Shown: positions 1-6,009, numbered from the stretch's first letter. The stretch is 6,009 nucleotides of DNA from Modestobacter sp. (GCA_025966175.1 JAOPVN010000195.1:1-6009); one strand, 5' to 3'. Program-made: numbers and translations. The notes: generated by a model from the letters alone, not told the origin.

Positions 1-46
1 CGCACCGGTTCCGCGGCTCCGATCCCCGGCCCCGCCCGGCCCCGGG
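1..46. other. Short non-coding flank downstream of der
   Basis: This is the 3' side of der, up to the window edge. It is almost pure G/C apart from a few bases near the edge. I see no gene, tRNA or T-rich terminator in it. Its only structure is a tandem 10-bp repeat, listed separately. Whether another gene starts just beyond the edge cannot be told. Confidence 0.5.
25..44. repeat. Tandem 10-bp GC repeat, two perfect copies
   Basis: The unit CCCGGCCCCG occurs twice back to back, 3 bp beyond the der stop codon. It is seen directly in the sequence. In DNA this GC-rich, a duplication of this kind can arise by slippage and may mean nothing. The run of alternating C and G blocks could fold when transcribed and so slow polymerase after der, but there is no U-tract to support a standard terminator. 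Confidence 0.45.
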
Positions 47-1411
47 CTACTTCTTCTTGTCGCTCCCCCGGCCCTCGCGCACCTTGACCGACACGTCGAT
101 CGGGGTGCCGTGGAAGCCGAACTGCTCCCGCAGCTTGCGCTCCAGGAAGCGGCGGTAGCCGGCTTCCAGGAAGCCCGTGGAGAAGACGACGAACCGCGGC
201 GGCCGGATGTCCGCCTGGGTGACGTACTTGATCTTCGGCGCGCGGCCGCCGCGGGCCGGCGGCGGGGTCTCCTGGACCAGCGCCCGGATGAACGTGTTGA
301 GCTCCGCGGTAGGCACCCGGGTCTCCCAGCTGGCGAGGGCGGTCTTCAGGTGATCCGCCAGCTTGTTCACCCCGCGGCCGGTCAGCGCCGAGATGTTCAC
401 CCGGCTGGCCCACTTGATCCGGGCCAGGTCGCGGTCGATCTCCTTCTCCAGCTGGGCGTGCCGGTCCTCGTCCAGGGTGTCCCACTTGTTGAACGCGACG
501 ACCAGCGCTCGGCCGGCGTCGATCACCTGGGTGATCACCCGCTGGTCCTGCTCGCTGATCACCTCGTCGGCGGCGAGCAGGACGACGGCGACCTCGGCGG
601 CCTCGATCGCGGCCTCGGTGCGCAGGCTGGCGTAGTACTCGGTGCCGCTGGCGGTGTTGACCCGGCGGCGCAGCCCGGCGGTGTCGACGAAGCGCCAGTC
701 CTCACCGCCGAGCTTCACGAGCGAGTCGACCGGGTCGACGGTGGTACCGGCCACCGAGTCCACGACCGAGCGCTCCTCCTTGGCCAGCCGGTTGATCAGG
801 CTGGACTTGCCCACGTTGGGCCGGCCGATCAGCGCGACCCGGCGCGGGCCGCCGACCACCTCGGTCTCCCGCGGCGCCTCGGGCATCGCGTCGAGGACCA
901 GGTCGAGCAGGTCGCCGCTGCCACGCCCGTGCAGGGCGCTGACGGTGAACGGCTCCCCCAGGCCCAGTGACCACAGCTCGGCGGCGCTCGCCTCGGCCCG
1001 CTCGTCGTCGACCTTGTTGGCCACCAGGATCACCGGCCGGTCGCTGCGTCGCAGCACACGAGCGGCGGCCAGGTCGGTCTCGGTCGCCCCGACCGAGGCG
1101 TCGACGACCAGCACGATCACGTCGGCGGTCTTCATCGCGTACTCGGCCTGCCGGGCGATCGCGGCGGCCATGCCGGTCGCCTTCGGCTCCCAGCCGCCGG
1201 TGTCGACGACCGTGAAGTTCCTGCCGTTCCACAGCGCCTGGTACGGGATCCGGTCCCGGGTGACGCCGGGGATGTCCTGCACCACCGCGGCGCGGCGGCC
1301 GATGAACCGGTTGACCAGGGTGGACTTGCCGACGTTCGGCCGGCCGACGACCGCCACCACGGGCAGCGGACCGGTGGGCTCGCCCAGGTCCGGGGTGTCG
1401 TTGTCGCTCAT
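47..1411 (-). CDS. der: GTPase Der (EngA), tandem G-domain ribosome assembly factor
   Basis: Der is an essential GTPase that acts in the cytoplasm on maturation of the 50S ribosomal subunit. The 454-residue protein has the full family layout. The first G domain has P-loop GRPNVGKS at 23-30, DTGG at 70-73, NKVD at 132-135 and SAL at 158-160. The second has an identical P-loop at 196-203, DTAG at 243-246, NKWD at 308-311 and SAL at 341-343. A C-terminal KH-like domain spans about 365-447, followed by a basic tail ending in three lysines. The switch in G domain 2 reads GTTVD rather than the commoner GTTRD; from memory mycobacterial Der has the same form. The ATG start is supported by AGGAG (1419-1423) seven bases upstream. 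The start overlaps the cmk stop as ATGA, so translation is probably coupled to cmk. Length is normal for the family and the gene looks intact. Confidence 0.97.
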   Translation of the reverse strand: MSDNDTPDLGEPTGPLPVVAVVGRPNVGKSTLVNRFIGRRAAVVQDIPGVTRDRIPYQALWNGRNFTVVDTGGWEPKATGMAAAIARQAEYAMKTADVIVLVVDASVGATETDLAAARVLRRSDRPVILVANKVDDERAEASAAELWSLGLGEPFTVSALHGRGSGDLLDLVLDAMPEAPRETEVVGGPRRVALIGRPNVGKSSLINRLAKEERSVVDSVAGTTVDPVDSLVKLGGEDWRFVDTAGLRRRVNTASGTEYYASLRTEAAIEAAEVAVVLLAADEVISEQDQRVITQVIDAGRALVVAFNKWDTLDEDRHAQLEKEIDRDLARIKWASRVNISALTGRGVNKLADHLKTALASWETRVPTAELNTFIRALVQETPPPARGGRAPKIKYVTQADIRPPRFVVFSTGFLEAGYRRFLERKLREQFGFHGTPIDVSVKVREGRGSDKKK

Positions 1412-2094
1412 GCGGGTTCTCCTACTGCTGTGCGGGCCAGGTCGAGCACGCGCTCGACGACGGCCTCACGGTCCAGCCCGGTGCTGTCGACGACGACGGC
1501 GTCGACAGCTGGGCGCAGCGGGCTGTCGGCCCGGCTGCTGTCGTACTCGTCCCGGCGGCGCAGGTCCGCGGCGATCTCGGCGATCCGGCCGGGGTCGGTG
1601 ACCCCGAGCTGGCCGGCCCGCCGTTCGGCGCGCGCCTCGGGGGCGGCGGTCAGGTAGATCTTCAGGGTGGCCTCGGGCAGCACGACCGTGCCGATGTCGC
1701 GGCCCTCGACGACGACGGCGTCGGCCTCGGCGATCAGCTCCCGCTGCCGCGCGACCAGCAGCCGGCGCACCGCCGGGACGGCGGACACCGGCGAGACGGT
1801 GCGGGTGACCTCGGCGCCGCGGATCCGCACGGCCACGTCGACGCCGTCGACCAGCACCAGCTCGACGTCGGCCATCGTCCCGACCCGGATGTCGGCCGCC
1901 GCCACGGCGCGCGCGACCGCCTCCGGGTCCGACAGGTCGACCCCGGCGTCCAGGACGGCGACGGTGGCCGCGCGGTACATGGCCCCGGTGTCCAGGTACG
2001 CCGCGCCCAGCCGGGTGGCGACGGCGCGGGCGACGCTGGACTTCCCGGTGCCCGAGGGCCCGTCCAGCGTGACCTGACCGACGAAACCGCTCAC
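1408..2094 (-). CDS. cmk: Cytidylate (CMP/dCMP) kinase
   Basis: This cytoplasmic enzyme transfers phosphate from ATP to CMP or dCMP, supplying CDP and dCDP for nucleic acid and lipid precursor synthesis. The 228-residue product has the expected length. It shows the P-loop GPSGTGKSS at 12-20, the DTGAMYR segment at 35-41, the EGRDIGT motif at 130-136 and the lid-type RRRDEYDSSR at 179-188. All are typical of the Cmk family and together bind ATP and CMP. I chose the GTG at 2092-2094. The P-loop then sits at the usual distance from the N-terminus, and the codon overlaps the aroH stop as GTGA. The reading frame stays open far upstream into aroH and the epimerase, but that stretch has no Cmk homology and is out of frame with real genes. 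There is no clear Shine-Dalgarno sequence, which fits coupling to aroH. The stop overlaps the der start. Confidence 0.96.
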   Translation of the reverse strand: MSGFVGQVTLDGPSGTGKSSVARAVATRLGAAYLDTGAMYRAATVAVLDAGVDLSDPEAVARAVAAADIRVGTMADVELVLVDGVDVAVRIRGAEVTRTVSPVSAVPAVRRLLVARQRELIAEADAVVVEGRDIGTVVLPEATLKIYLTAAPEARAERRAGQLGVTDPGRIAEIAADLRRRDEYDSSRADSPLRPAVDAVVVDSTGLDREAVVERVLDLARTAVGEPA

Positions 2095-2453
2095 TGCGCG
2101 ATGTCCCGGCGCAGCGCCACGGCCCCGCGCAGGTAGACGTGCTGCACCTCGGCGCGGGTCCTCGGGGTGTCGACGTGCGCCATCAGCCGGAGCACGCGGG
2201 GCAGGGCGTGCGGCACGGCGATCTCGGTCGCGCACATCAACGGGACGTCGCCGAGACCCAGCTCCCGCGCGGCCAGCGCCGGGAACTCCGACACCAGGTC
2301 GGGAGTGGCGGTGAACAGGATGCTGATCAGATCCGCCGGGTCGAGCTCGTTGCGCGACAGGACGGTGCTCACCAGCTCCCGCGTGGCGTCCAGCACCTCG
2401 TCCCGGTCGTCGGCCGCCACCTGTGTTGCACCCCGGATGGCTCGGACGGCCAC
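2091..2453 (-). CDS. aroH: Chorismate mutase, AroH class (trimeric alpha/beta-barrel type)
   Basis: The enzyme converts chorismate to prephenate, the first step toward phenylalanine and tyrosine, and acts in the cytoplasm. The 120-residue protein aligns with Bacillus subtilis AroH from the first residues (RAIRGAT at 4-10, SATPDL-like TATPDL at 48-53). Catalytic residues known for that enzyme are all present: Arg7, Cys74, Glu77, Arg89, Tyr107 and Arg115 here, matching Arg7, Cys75, Glu78, Arg90, Tyr108 and Arg116 in B. subtilis from memory of its numbering. It is the monofunctional AroH fold, not the all-helical AroQ type, and has no fused dehydratase or dehydrogenase domain. The start is GTG, set by a strong Shine-Dalgarno sequence (2458-2465) six bases upstream. 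It is the first gene of the aroH-cmk-der set and its stop overlaps the cmk start. A large hairpin lies immediately upstream. Confidence 0.95.
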   Translation of the reverse strand: MAVRAIRGATQVAADDRDEVLDATRELVSTVLSRNELDPADLISILFTATPDLVSEFPALAARELGLGDVPLMCATEIAVPHALPRVLRLMAHVDTPRTRAEVQHVYLRGAVALRRDIAQ

Positions 2454-2457
2454 AGCA

Positions 2458-2465
2458 CTCTCCTC
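2458..2465 (-). promoter_or_regulatory. Ribosome binding site of aroH
   Basis: On the minus strand this reads GAGGAGAG, with the AGGAG core six bases before the GTG start. It is the strongest Shine-Dalgarno match at any gene start in this window and fixes the aroH start as GTG. It begins 2 nt after the end of the inverted repeat, so folding of the repeat in RNA could affect ribosome access. Confidence 0.8.
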
Positions 2466-2467
2466 GA

Positions 2468-2505
2468 TCGACAGAGGTGCACGGGTCGCCGGGCACCTCT
2501 GTCGA
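2468..2505. repeat. 13-bp perfect inverted repeat / hairpin upstream of aroH
   Basis: The arms TCGACAGAGGTGC (2468-2480) and GCACCTCTGTCGA (2493-2505) are exact reverse complements. Inside them, after one mismatch (2481 with 2492), three more pairs form (2482-2484 with 2489-2491), leaving a four-base loop. Total length is 38 nt. It could be an operator for a dimeric regulator of aroH, an RNA hairpin that controls aroH translation or stops readthrough from the xylose genes, or a small dispersed palindromic element. There is no T-run on either side, so it is not a canonical intrinsic terminator. It is less AT-poor than the flanking coding DNA and clearly longer than chance hairpins of this region. 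The structure is seen directly; the function is inference. Confidence 0.75.
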
Positions 2506-2510
2506 GTCTA
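2505..2510 (-). promoter_or_regulatory. Possible -10 element for aroH-cmk-der
   Basis: The minus strand reads TAGACT, which fits the actinobacterial TANNNT -10 pattern. A transcript starting about seven bases downstream would have a leader of roughly 45 nt before the aroH GTG. In that case the inverted repeat would span the start site, as an operator might. I find no convincing -35 hexamer 16-19 bp upstream, so this is weak evidence only. Confidence 0.25.
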
Positions 2511-2602
2511 CGGAGGCCTCGCCACCACCCCTGCCCGCAGCGGACAAGGAGCGCAGCAACGGCTCCCCGGCGCACCCTGGGGACCGTAACCAGGACCGCG
2601 TC

Positions 2603-2618
2603 GCGGGGGCCGCCCCGC
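2603..2618 (-). terminator. Weak candidate terminator hairpin after the epimerase gene
   Basis: A 6-bp all-G/C stem (GCGGGG with CCCCGC, four-base loop) starts 4 nt beyond the epimerase stop codon. The position suits the end of the xylose operon. No U-tract follows and short G/C stems are common in such DNA, so the call is tentative. If it does not stop transcription, the xylose genes could read through into aroH. Confidence 0.25.
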
Positions 2619-2621
2619 CGC

Positions 2622-3551
2622 TCAGCCGATGGGCGTGATCCCCCAGCTCGCCGTGGTGGACTCCCCCGGCTCCAGCCGGATCACCGAGTCCCCCGTCGCG
2701 AAGGCGTCCGGAGGGCAGGTCATCGGCTCCACCGCCACCCCGCGCCGGCGCCACGGCTCGGGGAGCACATCGCCGGTGAACAGCTGCAGGTGGCCGTAGC
2801 CCTCGTCCAGCCAGACCGCGGCGCCCCGCCCGTCGGGCCCGGTCAGCCGCGCCCAGGCCAGGCCGTCGTCGTCCCGCGCCAGGTCGGTGAAGCAGTGGTC
2901 GATGACCAGGTCGCCGATCGGCCGCCCGGCCCGCAGGTCGTAGCGGGTGCCGGTGACGTCGACCGCGCCGGTCGGCAGCGCCCGCTCGTCGGTCTCCAGC
3001 CGGGTGGCCCCGGGCGCGACGAGGGTGCAGTCGTCGACGTGCTGGCCGGGGCGCGCGGCCAGGTAGGGGTGGTGGCCCTCGCCGTAGGGCAGCGGCTCGT
3101 CCCCCACGTTGGTGGCGGTGGTGCGCACGTGCAGCCCGCCGGGCGAGAGCTCGTAGCCGATCTGCAGCCGCAGCGCGAACGGATAGCCCGGCTGCGGGTG
3201 CAGGCGGTGCTCCAGCTGCACGGAGTCACTGGTCCGGCCGGTGACCTGCCAGGCGACGGTGCGCACCAGGCCGTGGATGGCGTTGTGCGTCTCGGGCTCC
3301 GACAGCGGGGTCTGGTGCTCCGCGCCGTCCCACCGGTACCGCCCGTCGCGCAGCCGGTTGGGCCACGGCGCGAGGACCTGGCCGCGGGCGGCGACGGGCA
3401 GCTCGGCCTCGGCGTAGCCGTCGACCAGGTCCCGGCCGCCCGCCCGATAGGTGCGCAGCCCGCCGCCGACCTCGACGACGACGGCCTCGGTGTCCCCGTC
3501 CCGGCCCGCGCAGCGCAGCACGAACTGCTCACCGGTCGGCGGCACCGTCAT
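2622..3551 (-). CDS. Aldose 1-epimerase family protein (GalM-like), probable sugar mutarotase
   Basis: Members of this beta-sandwich superfamily interconvert alpha and beta anomers of aldoses. The 309-residue product shows the family landmarks: PWPNRLRDG at 62-70, HNAIHGLVR at 89-97 with the conserved histidine at 93, GHHPYL at 159-164 where His161 aligns with the catalytic acid of GalM, IDHCF at 217-221 with the sugar-binding aspartate 218, and VEPMTCPPDAF at 274-284 whose Glu275 is the likely catalytic base. These assignments rest on motif matching by eye. No signal peptide or membrane segment is seen, so it is probably cytoplasmic. The ATG overlaps the xylB stop as ATGA, and only a weak purine run precedes it, so translation is likely coupled to xylB. 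The location argues for D-xylose (or xylulose-linked pentose) as substrate, but sequence alone cannot separate this from glucose, galactose or other aldoses, so I give no gene symbol. Confidence 0.88.
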   Translation of the reverse strand: MTVPPTGEQFVLRCAGRDGDTEAVVVEVGGGLRTYRAGGRDLVDGYAEAELPVAARGQVLAPWPNRLRDGRYRWDGAEHQTPLSEPETHNAIHGLVRTVAWQVTGRTSDSVQLEHRLHPQPGYPFALRLQIGYELSPGGLHVRTTATNVGDEPLPYGEGHHPYLAARPGQHVDDCTLVAPGATRLETDERALPTGAVDVTGTRYDLRAGRPIGDLVIDHCFTDLARDDDGLAWARLTGPDGRGAAVWLDEGYGHLQLFTGDVLPEPWRRRGVAVEPMTCPPDAFATGDSVIRLEPGESTTASWGITPIG

Positions 3552-5008
3552 CGAACCTGCCCCGCGGTCAGCTCGCGCACCTCGGCGTACCGCTCACGGA
3601 CGTGCGGTACCGGATCGGCCTCGTAGGTCTCGGTGCTGGTGGCCGGCCACACCGGCGGGGTATCGCCACCGGCGAGCACCCAGGCGGCCTGCCGGGCGGC
3701 GCCGTCGGCGACGTACTCCCCCGGCGGCGGCACCAGCACCGGTACGCCGAGGACGGCGGGGGCAAGCCGGCGGACCGCCTCGGACCGGGCGCCGCCACCG
3801 ACCAGGAACACCCGGCGCACCGGGTTGCCCTGCGCGGCGATCGCGTCGAGCCCGTCGGCGAGCCCACACAGCAGGCCCTCCACGGCGGCCCGCGCCAGGT
3901 GCGCCGGGTCGGCGGTGGACAACGTCAGCCCGTGCAGCGCACCCGTGGAGTACGGCCGGTCCGGCGTCCGCTCCCCCTCCAGGTAGGGCACCAGCACCAG
4001 CCCGCCGGAACCCGCCGGTGCGGTGAGCGCCAGCCGGGACAGCTGCTCGTGGTCGACCCCGAGCAGCCGGGCGGTCGCGTCCAGGACGCGCGCCGCGTTG
4101 AGGGTGACCACCAGCGGCAGGAAGTGTCCGGTGGCGTCGGCGAACCCGGCCACCGTGCCCGACGGGTCGGCGCTGGGCGTCAGGGAGACGGTCGACACCA
4201 CCCCGGACGTGCCGATCGACAGGACGACGTCCCCCGGCTCGGCGTTGATCCCGAGCGCGGCCGCGGCGTTGTCCCCCGTCCCGGGACCCAGGGCGGCACC
4301 CGCGTCAGCGCCCAGCGCACCGGCTGCGACGGCGCCGGCCTGCTCGGCCGGGCCGAGGACCCGGGGCAGGACGGCGCTGCGGCCGAACGCCCGCTCGAAC
4401 AGGTCGGGCCGGTAGGCCTCATCGGCCGGTGACCAGTAGCCGGTGCCGCTGGCGTCCCCGCGGTCGGTGACCAGCCCGTCCAGGCTCTGCATGCCACCCC
4501 CCGACCCACCCCTGCGGCCCCCGGCCAGCCGCCAGGTGAGCCAGTCGTGCGGCAGGCAGACCGCCGCCGTCCGGGCCGCGTTGGCCGGCTCGTGCTCGGC
4601 CAGCCAGCGCAGCTTGGTCACGGTGAACGACGCGACCGGCACGAGCCCGACCGCGTCGGCCCAGGCCTGGGCGCCGGACTCCCCCGGGCCCAGCTCGGCA
4701 ATGAGGTCGGTGGCGGCCTGCGCGGAGCGGGTGTCGTTCCACAGCAGCGCCGGCCGCACCACCTCGCCGTCCTCGTCGAGGCAGACCATCCCGTGCTGCT
4801 GCCCGCCGACGGCGACGGCCGCGACGTCCGCGAGACCCCCGGCCTCGCCGATCGCCGACTGGAGCGCCGCCGCCCAGGCGGCCGGGTCGACCTCGGTGCC
4901 GTCGGGGTGCGCCGCCCGGCCCTCGCGGACCAGGCGGCCGCTCTCGGCGTCGCGCACCACGACCTTGCAGGACTGGGTCGACGAGTCGACCCCGGCCACC
5001 AGCGTCAT
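3548..5008 (-). CDS. xylB: Xylulokinase (FGGY family carbohydrate kinase)
   Basis: XylB phosphorylates D-xylulose with ATP to D-xylulose 5-phosphate, which enters the pentose phosphate pathway. The 486-residue protein has normal family length. It shows the N-terminal phosphate loop GVDSSTQSCK at 6-15 with Asp8, the substrate segment GQQHGM at 69-74, WNDTR at 90-94, the GTGDNAA motif at 242-248 whose Asp246 matches the catalytic base of E. coli XylB, an IGTSG phosphate motif at 265-269, and the C-terminal FGGY signature beginning GGGARSE at 404-410. Residues 163-175 form a glycine-rich stretch absent from E. coli XylB. The ATG start leaves the usual short N-terminus. Its Shine-Dalgarno sequence is poor, and xylA ends only 18 bp upstream, so re-initiation after xylA may drive translation. 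The specific function is supported by adjacent xylA; ribulokinase or another FGGY kinase is less likely. Confidence 0.94.
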   Translation of the reverse strand: MTLVAGVDSSTQSCKVVVRDAESGRLVREGRAAHPDGTEVDPAAWAAALQSAIGEAGGLADVAAVAVGGQQHGMVCLDEDGEVVRPALLWNDTRSAQAATDLIAELGPGESGAQAWADAVGLVPVASFTVTKLRWLAEHEPANAARTAAVCLPHDWLTWRLAGGRRGGSGGGMQSLDGLVTDRGDASGTGYWSPADEAYRPDLFERAFGRSAVLPRVLGPAEQAGAVAAGALGADAGAALGPGTGDNAAAALGINAEPGDVVLSIGTSGVVSTVSLTPSADPSGTVAGFADATGHFLPLVVTLNAARVLDATARLLGVDHEQLSRLALTAPAGSGGLVLVPYLEGERTPDRPYSTGALHGLTLSTADPAHLARAAVEGLLCGLADGLDAIAAQGNPVRRVFLVGGGARSEAVRRLAPAVLGVPVLVPPPGEYVADGAARQAAWVLAGGDTPPVWPATSTETYEADPVPHVRERYAEVRELTAGQVR

Positions 5009-5026
5009 CTGCTCAGCGTTCCGGAC

Positions 5027-6009
5027 TCAGCGGGCGCCGAGCAGGTGCTCGATCATCAGCTGGTCGATCCGGACGACGCCGGCGCCGCGCTGGGCAACGG
5101 TCTCCGCGTCGAAGTCCTCGAACGCCGAGCGGTCGATCAGCAGGTCCTCGAAGGTCTCGCCCTCGGCCAGCGTCGGCCGGCGCAGCTCGGGAACCCGGGC
5201 CGCCGCCAGCGCCTCCTGCACCTCGGGGTCGGCGCGGAAGGCCGCGGCCCGCTCCTTGAGCAGCAGGTAGGTGCGCATGTTCGCCGCGGCGGAGCGCCAG
5301 ACGCCGTCCATGTCCTCGGTGCGCAGCGGCTTGTAGTCGAAGTGCCGCGGCCCGTCGTAGCTCGGGCCGCCGTTGAGACCGCCGTTCTCCAGCAGGTCCA
5401 CGGTGCTGAACGCCTGCAGCAGGTCGCCGTGGCCGAACACCAGGTCCTGGTCGAACTTGGGCCCGTGCTGCCCGTTGAGGTCGATGTGGAACAGCTTGCC
5501 CAGCCAGATCGCCTCGGCGATGCCGTGGGTGAAGTTCAGGTTGGACATCTGCTCGTGCCCGACCTCGGGGTTGATCCCCACCAGGTGGGCGTGCGCGAGC
5601 TTGGAGATGAAGGCGATCGCGTGCCCGATGGTGGGCAGGAAGATGTCGCCCCGGGGCTCGTTGGGCTTGGGCTCCAGGGCGAAGCGCAGGCCGTACCCGC
5701 GGGCCTCGGAGTAGGCCGCCAGGGTGTCGATCGCCTCGGCGTAGCGGTCCAGCGCGGCGATCAGGTCCTTCGCGGTGTCGACCTCGGTGCCCTCGCGGCC
5801 GCCCCACAGCACGTAGGTCTGCGCGCCCAGCTCCGCGGCCAGGTCCATGTTCCGCATGACCTTGCGCATCGCGAACCGGCGGACCTCGCGGTCGTTGGCC
5901 GTGAGCCCGCCCTCCTTGAACACCGGGTGGGTGAACAGGTTCGTCGTCACCATCGGGACGACCAGCCCGGTCTCGTCCAGGGCGGCCCGGAAGCGCTTGA
6001 TGTGCTCGT
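5027..6009 (-). CDS. xylA: Xylose isomerase, C-terminal ~326 residues (5' end outside the window)
   Basis: The enzyme interconverts D-xylose and D-xylulose in the cytoplasm using two divalent metal ions (Mg, Mn or Co). The frame is open to the window edge, 18 codons upstream of the internal ATG at 5951-5953, so that ATG is not the start. Counting from that Met as residue 88 of the Streptomyces enzyme (numbering from memory), every expected residue falls in place: Phe94, Trp137, metal ligands Glu181, Glu217, His220, Asp245, Asp255, Asp257, Asp287, and Lys183. This is the shorter class I type found in actinomycetes. About 69 N-terminal residues, including the catalytic His54/Asp57 pair, lie outside the window and could not be checked. 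The C-terminus ends IEHLLGAR, as in Streptomyces XylA. It is the first visible gene of the xylose operon; any promoter or XylR site must lie upstream of the window. Confidence 0.97.
   Translation of the reverse strand, partial: EHIKRFRAALDETGLVVPMVTTNLFTHPVFKEGGLTANDREVRRFAMRKVMRNMDLAAELGAQTYVLWGGREGTEVDTAKDLIAALDRYAEAIDTLAAYSEARGYGLRFALEPKPNEPRGDIFLPTIGHAIAFISKLAHAHLVGINPEVGHEQMSNLNFTHGIAEAIWLGKLFHIDLNGQHGPKFDQDLVFGHGDLLQAFSTVDLLENGGLNGGPSYDGPRHFDYKPLRTEDMDGVWRSAAANMRTYLLLKERAAAFRADPEVQEALAAARVPELRRPTLAEGETFEDLLIDRSAFEDFDAETVAQRGAGVVRIDQLMIEHLLGAR

Noticed and set aside
784..1347. Repeated DNA in der around the two P-loops
   Set aside because: This is the known tandem duplication of G domains in all Der proteins, both encoding GRPNVGKS; it is not a recent repeat.
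110..1601. Long plus-strand open frames opposite der and cmk
   Set aside because: der and cmk are unmistakable on the other strand. The plus-strand products are low complexity and lack any family signature or ribosome binding site.
2369..2575. Minus-strand frame starting with GTG near 2575 that contains two tandem Trp codons ahead of the aroH hairpin, resembling an attenuation leader peptide
   Set aside because: The frame does not stop near the hairpin but runs on well into aroH, has no good ribosome binding site, and carries Trp rather than runs of Phe or Tyr codons. The hairpin also lacks a U-tract or visible alternative pairing.
2095..2754. The cmk reading frame stays open far upstream, giving an apparent 448-residue fusion protein
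   Set aside because: The extra N-terminal part overlaps aroH and the end of the epimerase gene in other frames, has arginine/glycine-rich low-complexity composition and no recognisable domain. The GTG at 2092-2094 gives a normal Cmk.
2139..3626. A 495-codon open frame on the plus strand
   Set aside because: It runs antisense to aroH, the epimerase and the end of xylB. Its protein is arginine/glycine/valine-rich with no motif. Long antisense frames are expected in DNA with very GC-rich third positions.
5012..5032. Direct repeat CTCAGCG around the xylA stop and xylB leader
   Set aside because: Only 7 bp long, two copies, and one copy includes the xylA stop codon; likely chance.
5027..5953. 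Taking the ATG at 5951-5953 as the xylA start
   Set aside because: The frame continues upstream to the window edge with conserved xylose isomerase sequence (ending ALDETGLVVP before this Met), so this Met is internal.

Overview
This window is high-GC DNA (clearly above 70% by eye) packed with genes, all on the minus strand. The proteins look actinobacterial. Cmk and Der resemble high-GC Gram-positive versions, including the GTTVD switch in the second G domain of Der. The xylose isomerase matches the Streptomyces-type enzyme residue for residue at its active site. I infer an actinomycete, possibly of the Geodermatophilaceae/Pseudonocardiaceae/Frankiales type. The exact family is a guess.

Read in the direction of transcription (from high to low coordinates) there are two gene sets. 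The first is a D-xylose utilisation operon: xylA (xylose isomerase, N-terminus cut off by the window edge), xylB (xylulokinase) and an aldose 1-epimerase-like gene (probable sugar mutarotase). xylA and xylB are 18 bp apart. xylB and the epimerase overlap by 4 bp (ATGA). Together they would interconvert xylose anomers, isomerise D-xylose to D-xylulose and phosphorylate it to D-xylulose 5-phosphate for the pentose phosphate pathway. No regulator or transporter is in view.

A 168-bp gap (2454-2621) follows. It holds the only notable non-coding structure: a perfect 13-bp inverted repeat (2468-2505) that ends 2 nt before the aroH ribosome binding site. It also holds a short GC hairpin just after the epimerase stop.

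The second set is a housekeeping operon: aroH (monofunctional AroH-class chorismate mutase), cmk (cytidylate kinase) and der (double-GTPase ribosome assembly factor). These are joined by two 4-bp overlaps (GTGA and ATGA), which suggests translational coupling. Only 46 bp of GC-rich sequence without a recognisable gene lies downstream of der.

I see no mobile element, CRISPR array, tRNA, rRNA or defence system. This is an ordinary core/catabolic region. The points worth a second look are the hairpin before aroH, the placement of a xylose operon next to aroH-cmk-der, and a glycine-rich loop in XylB.
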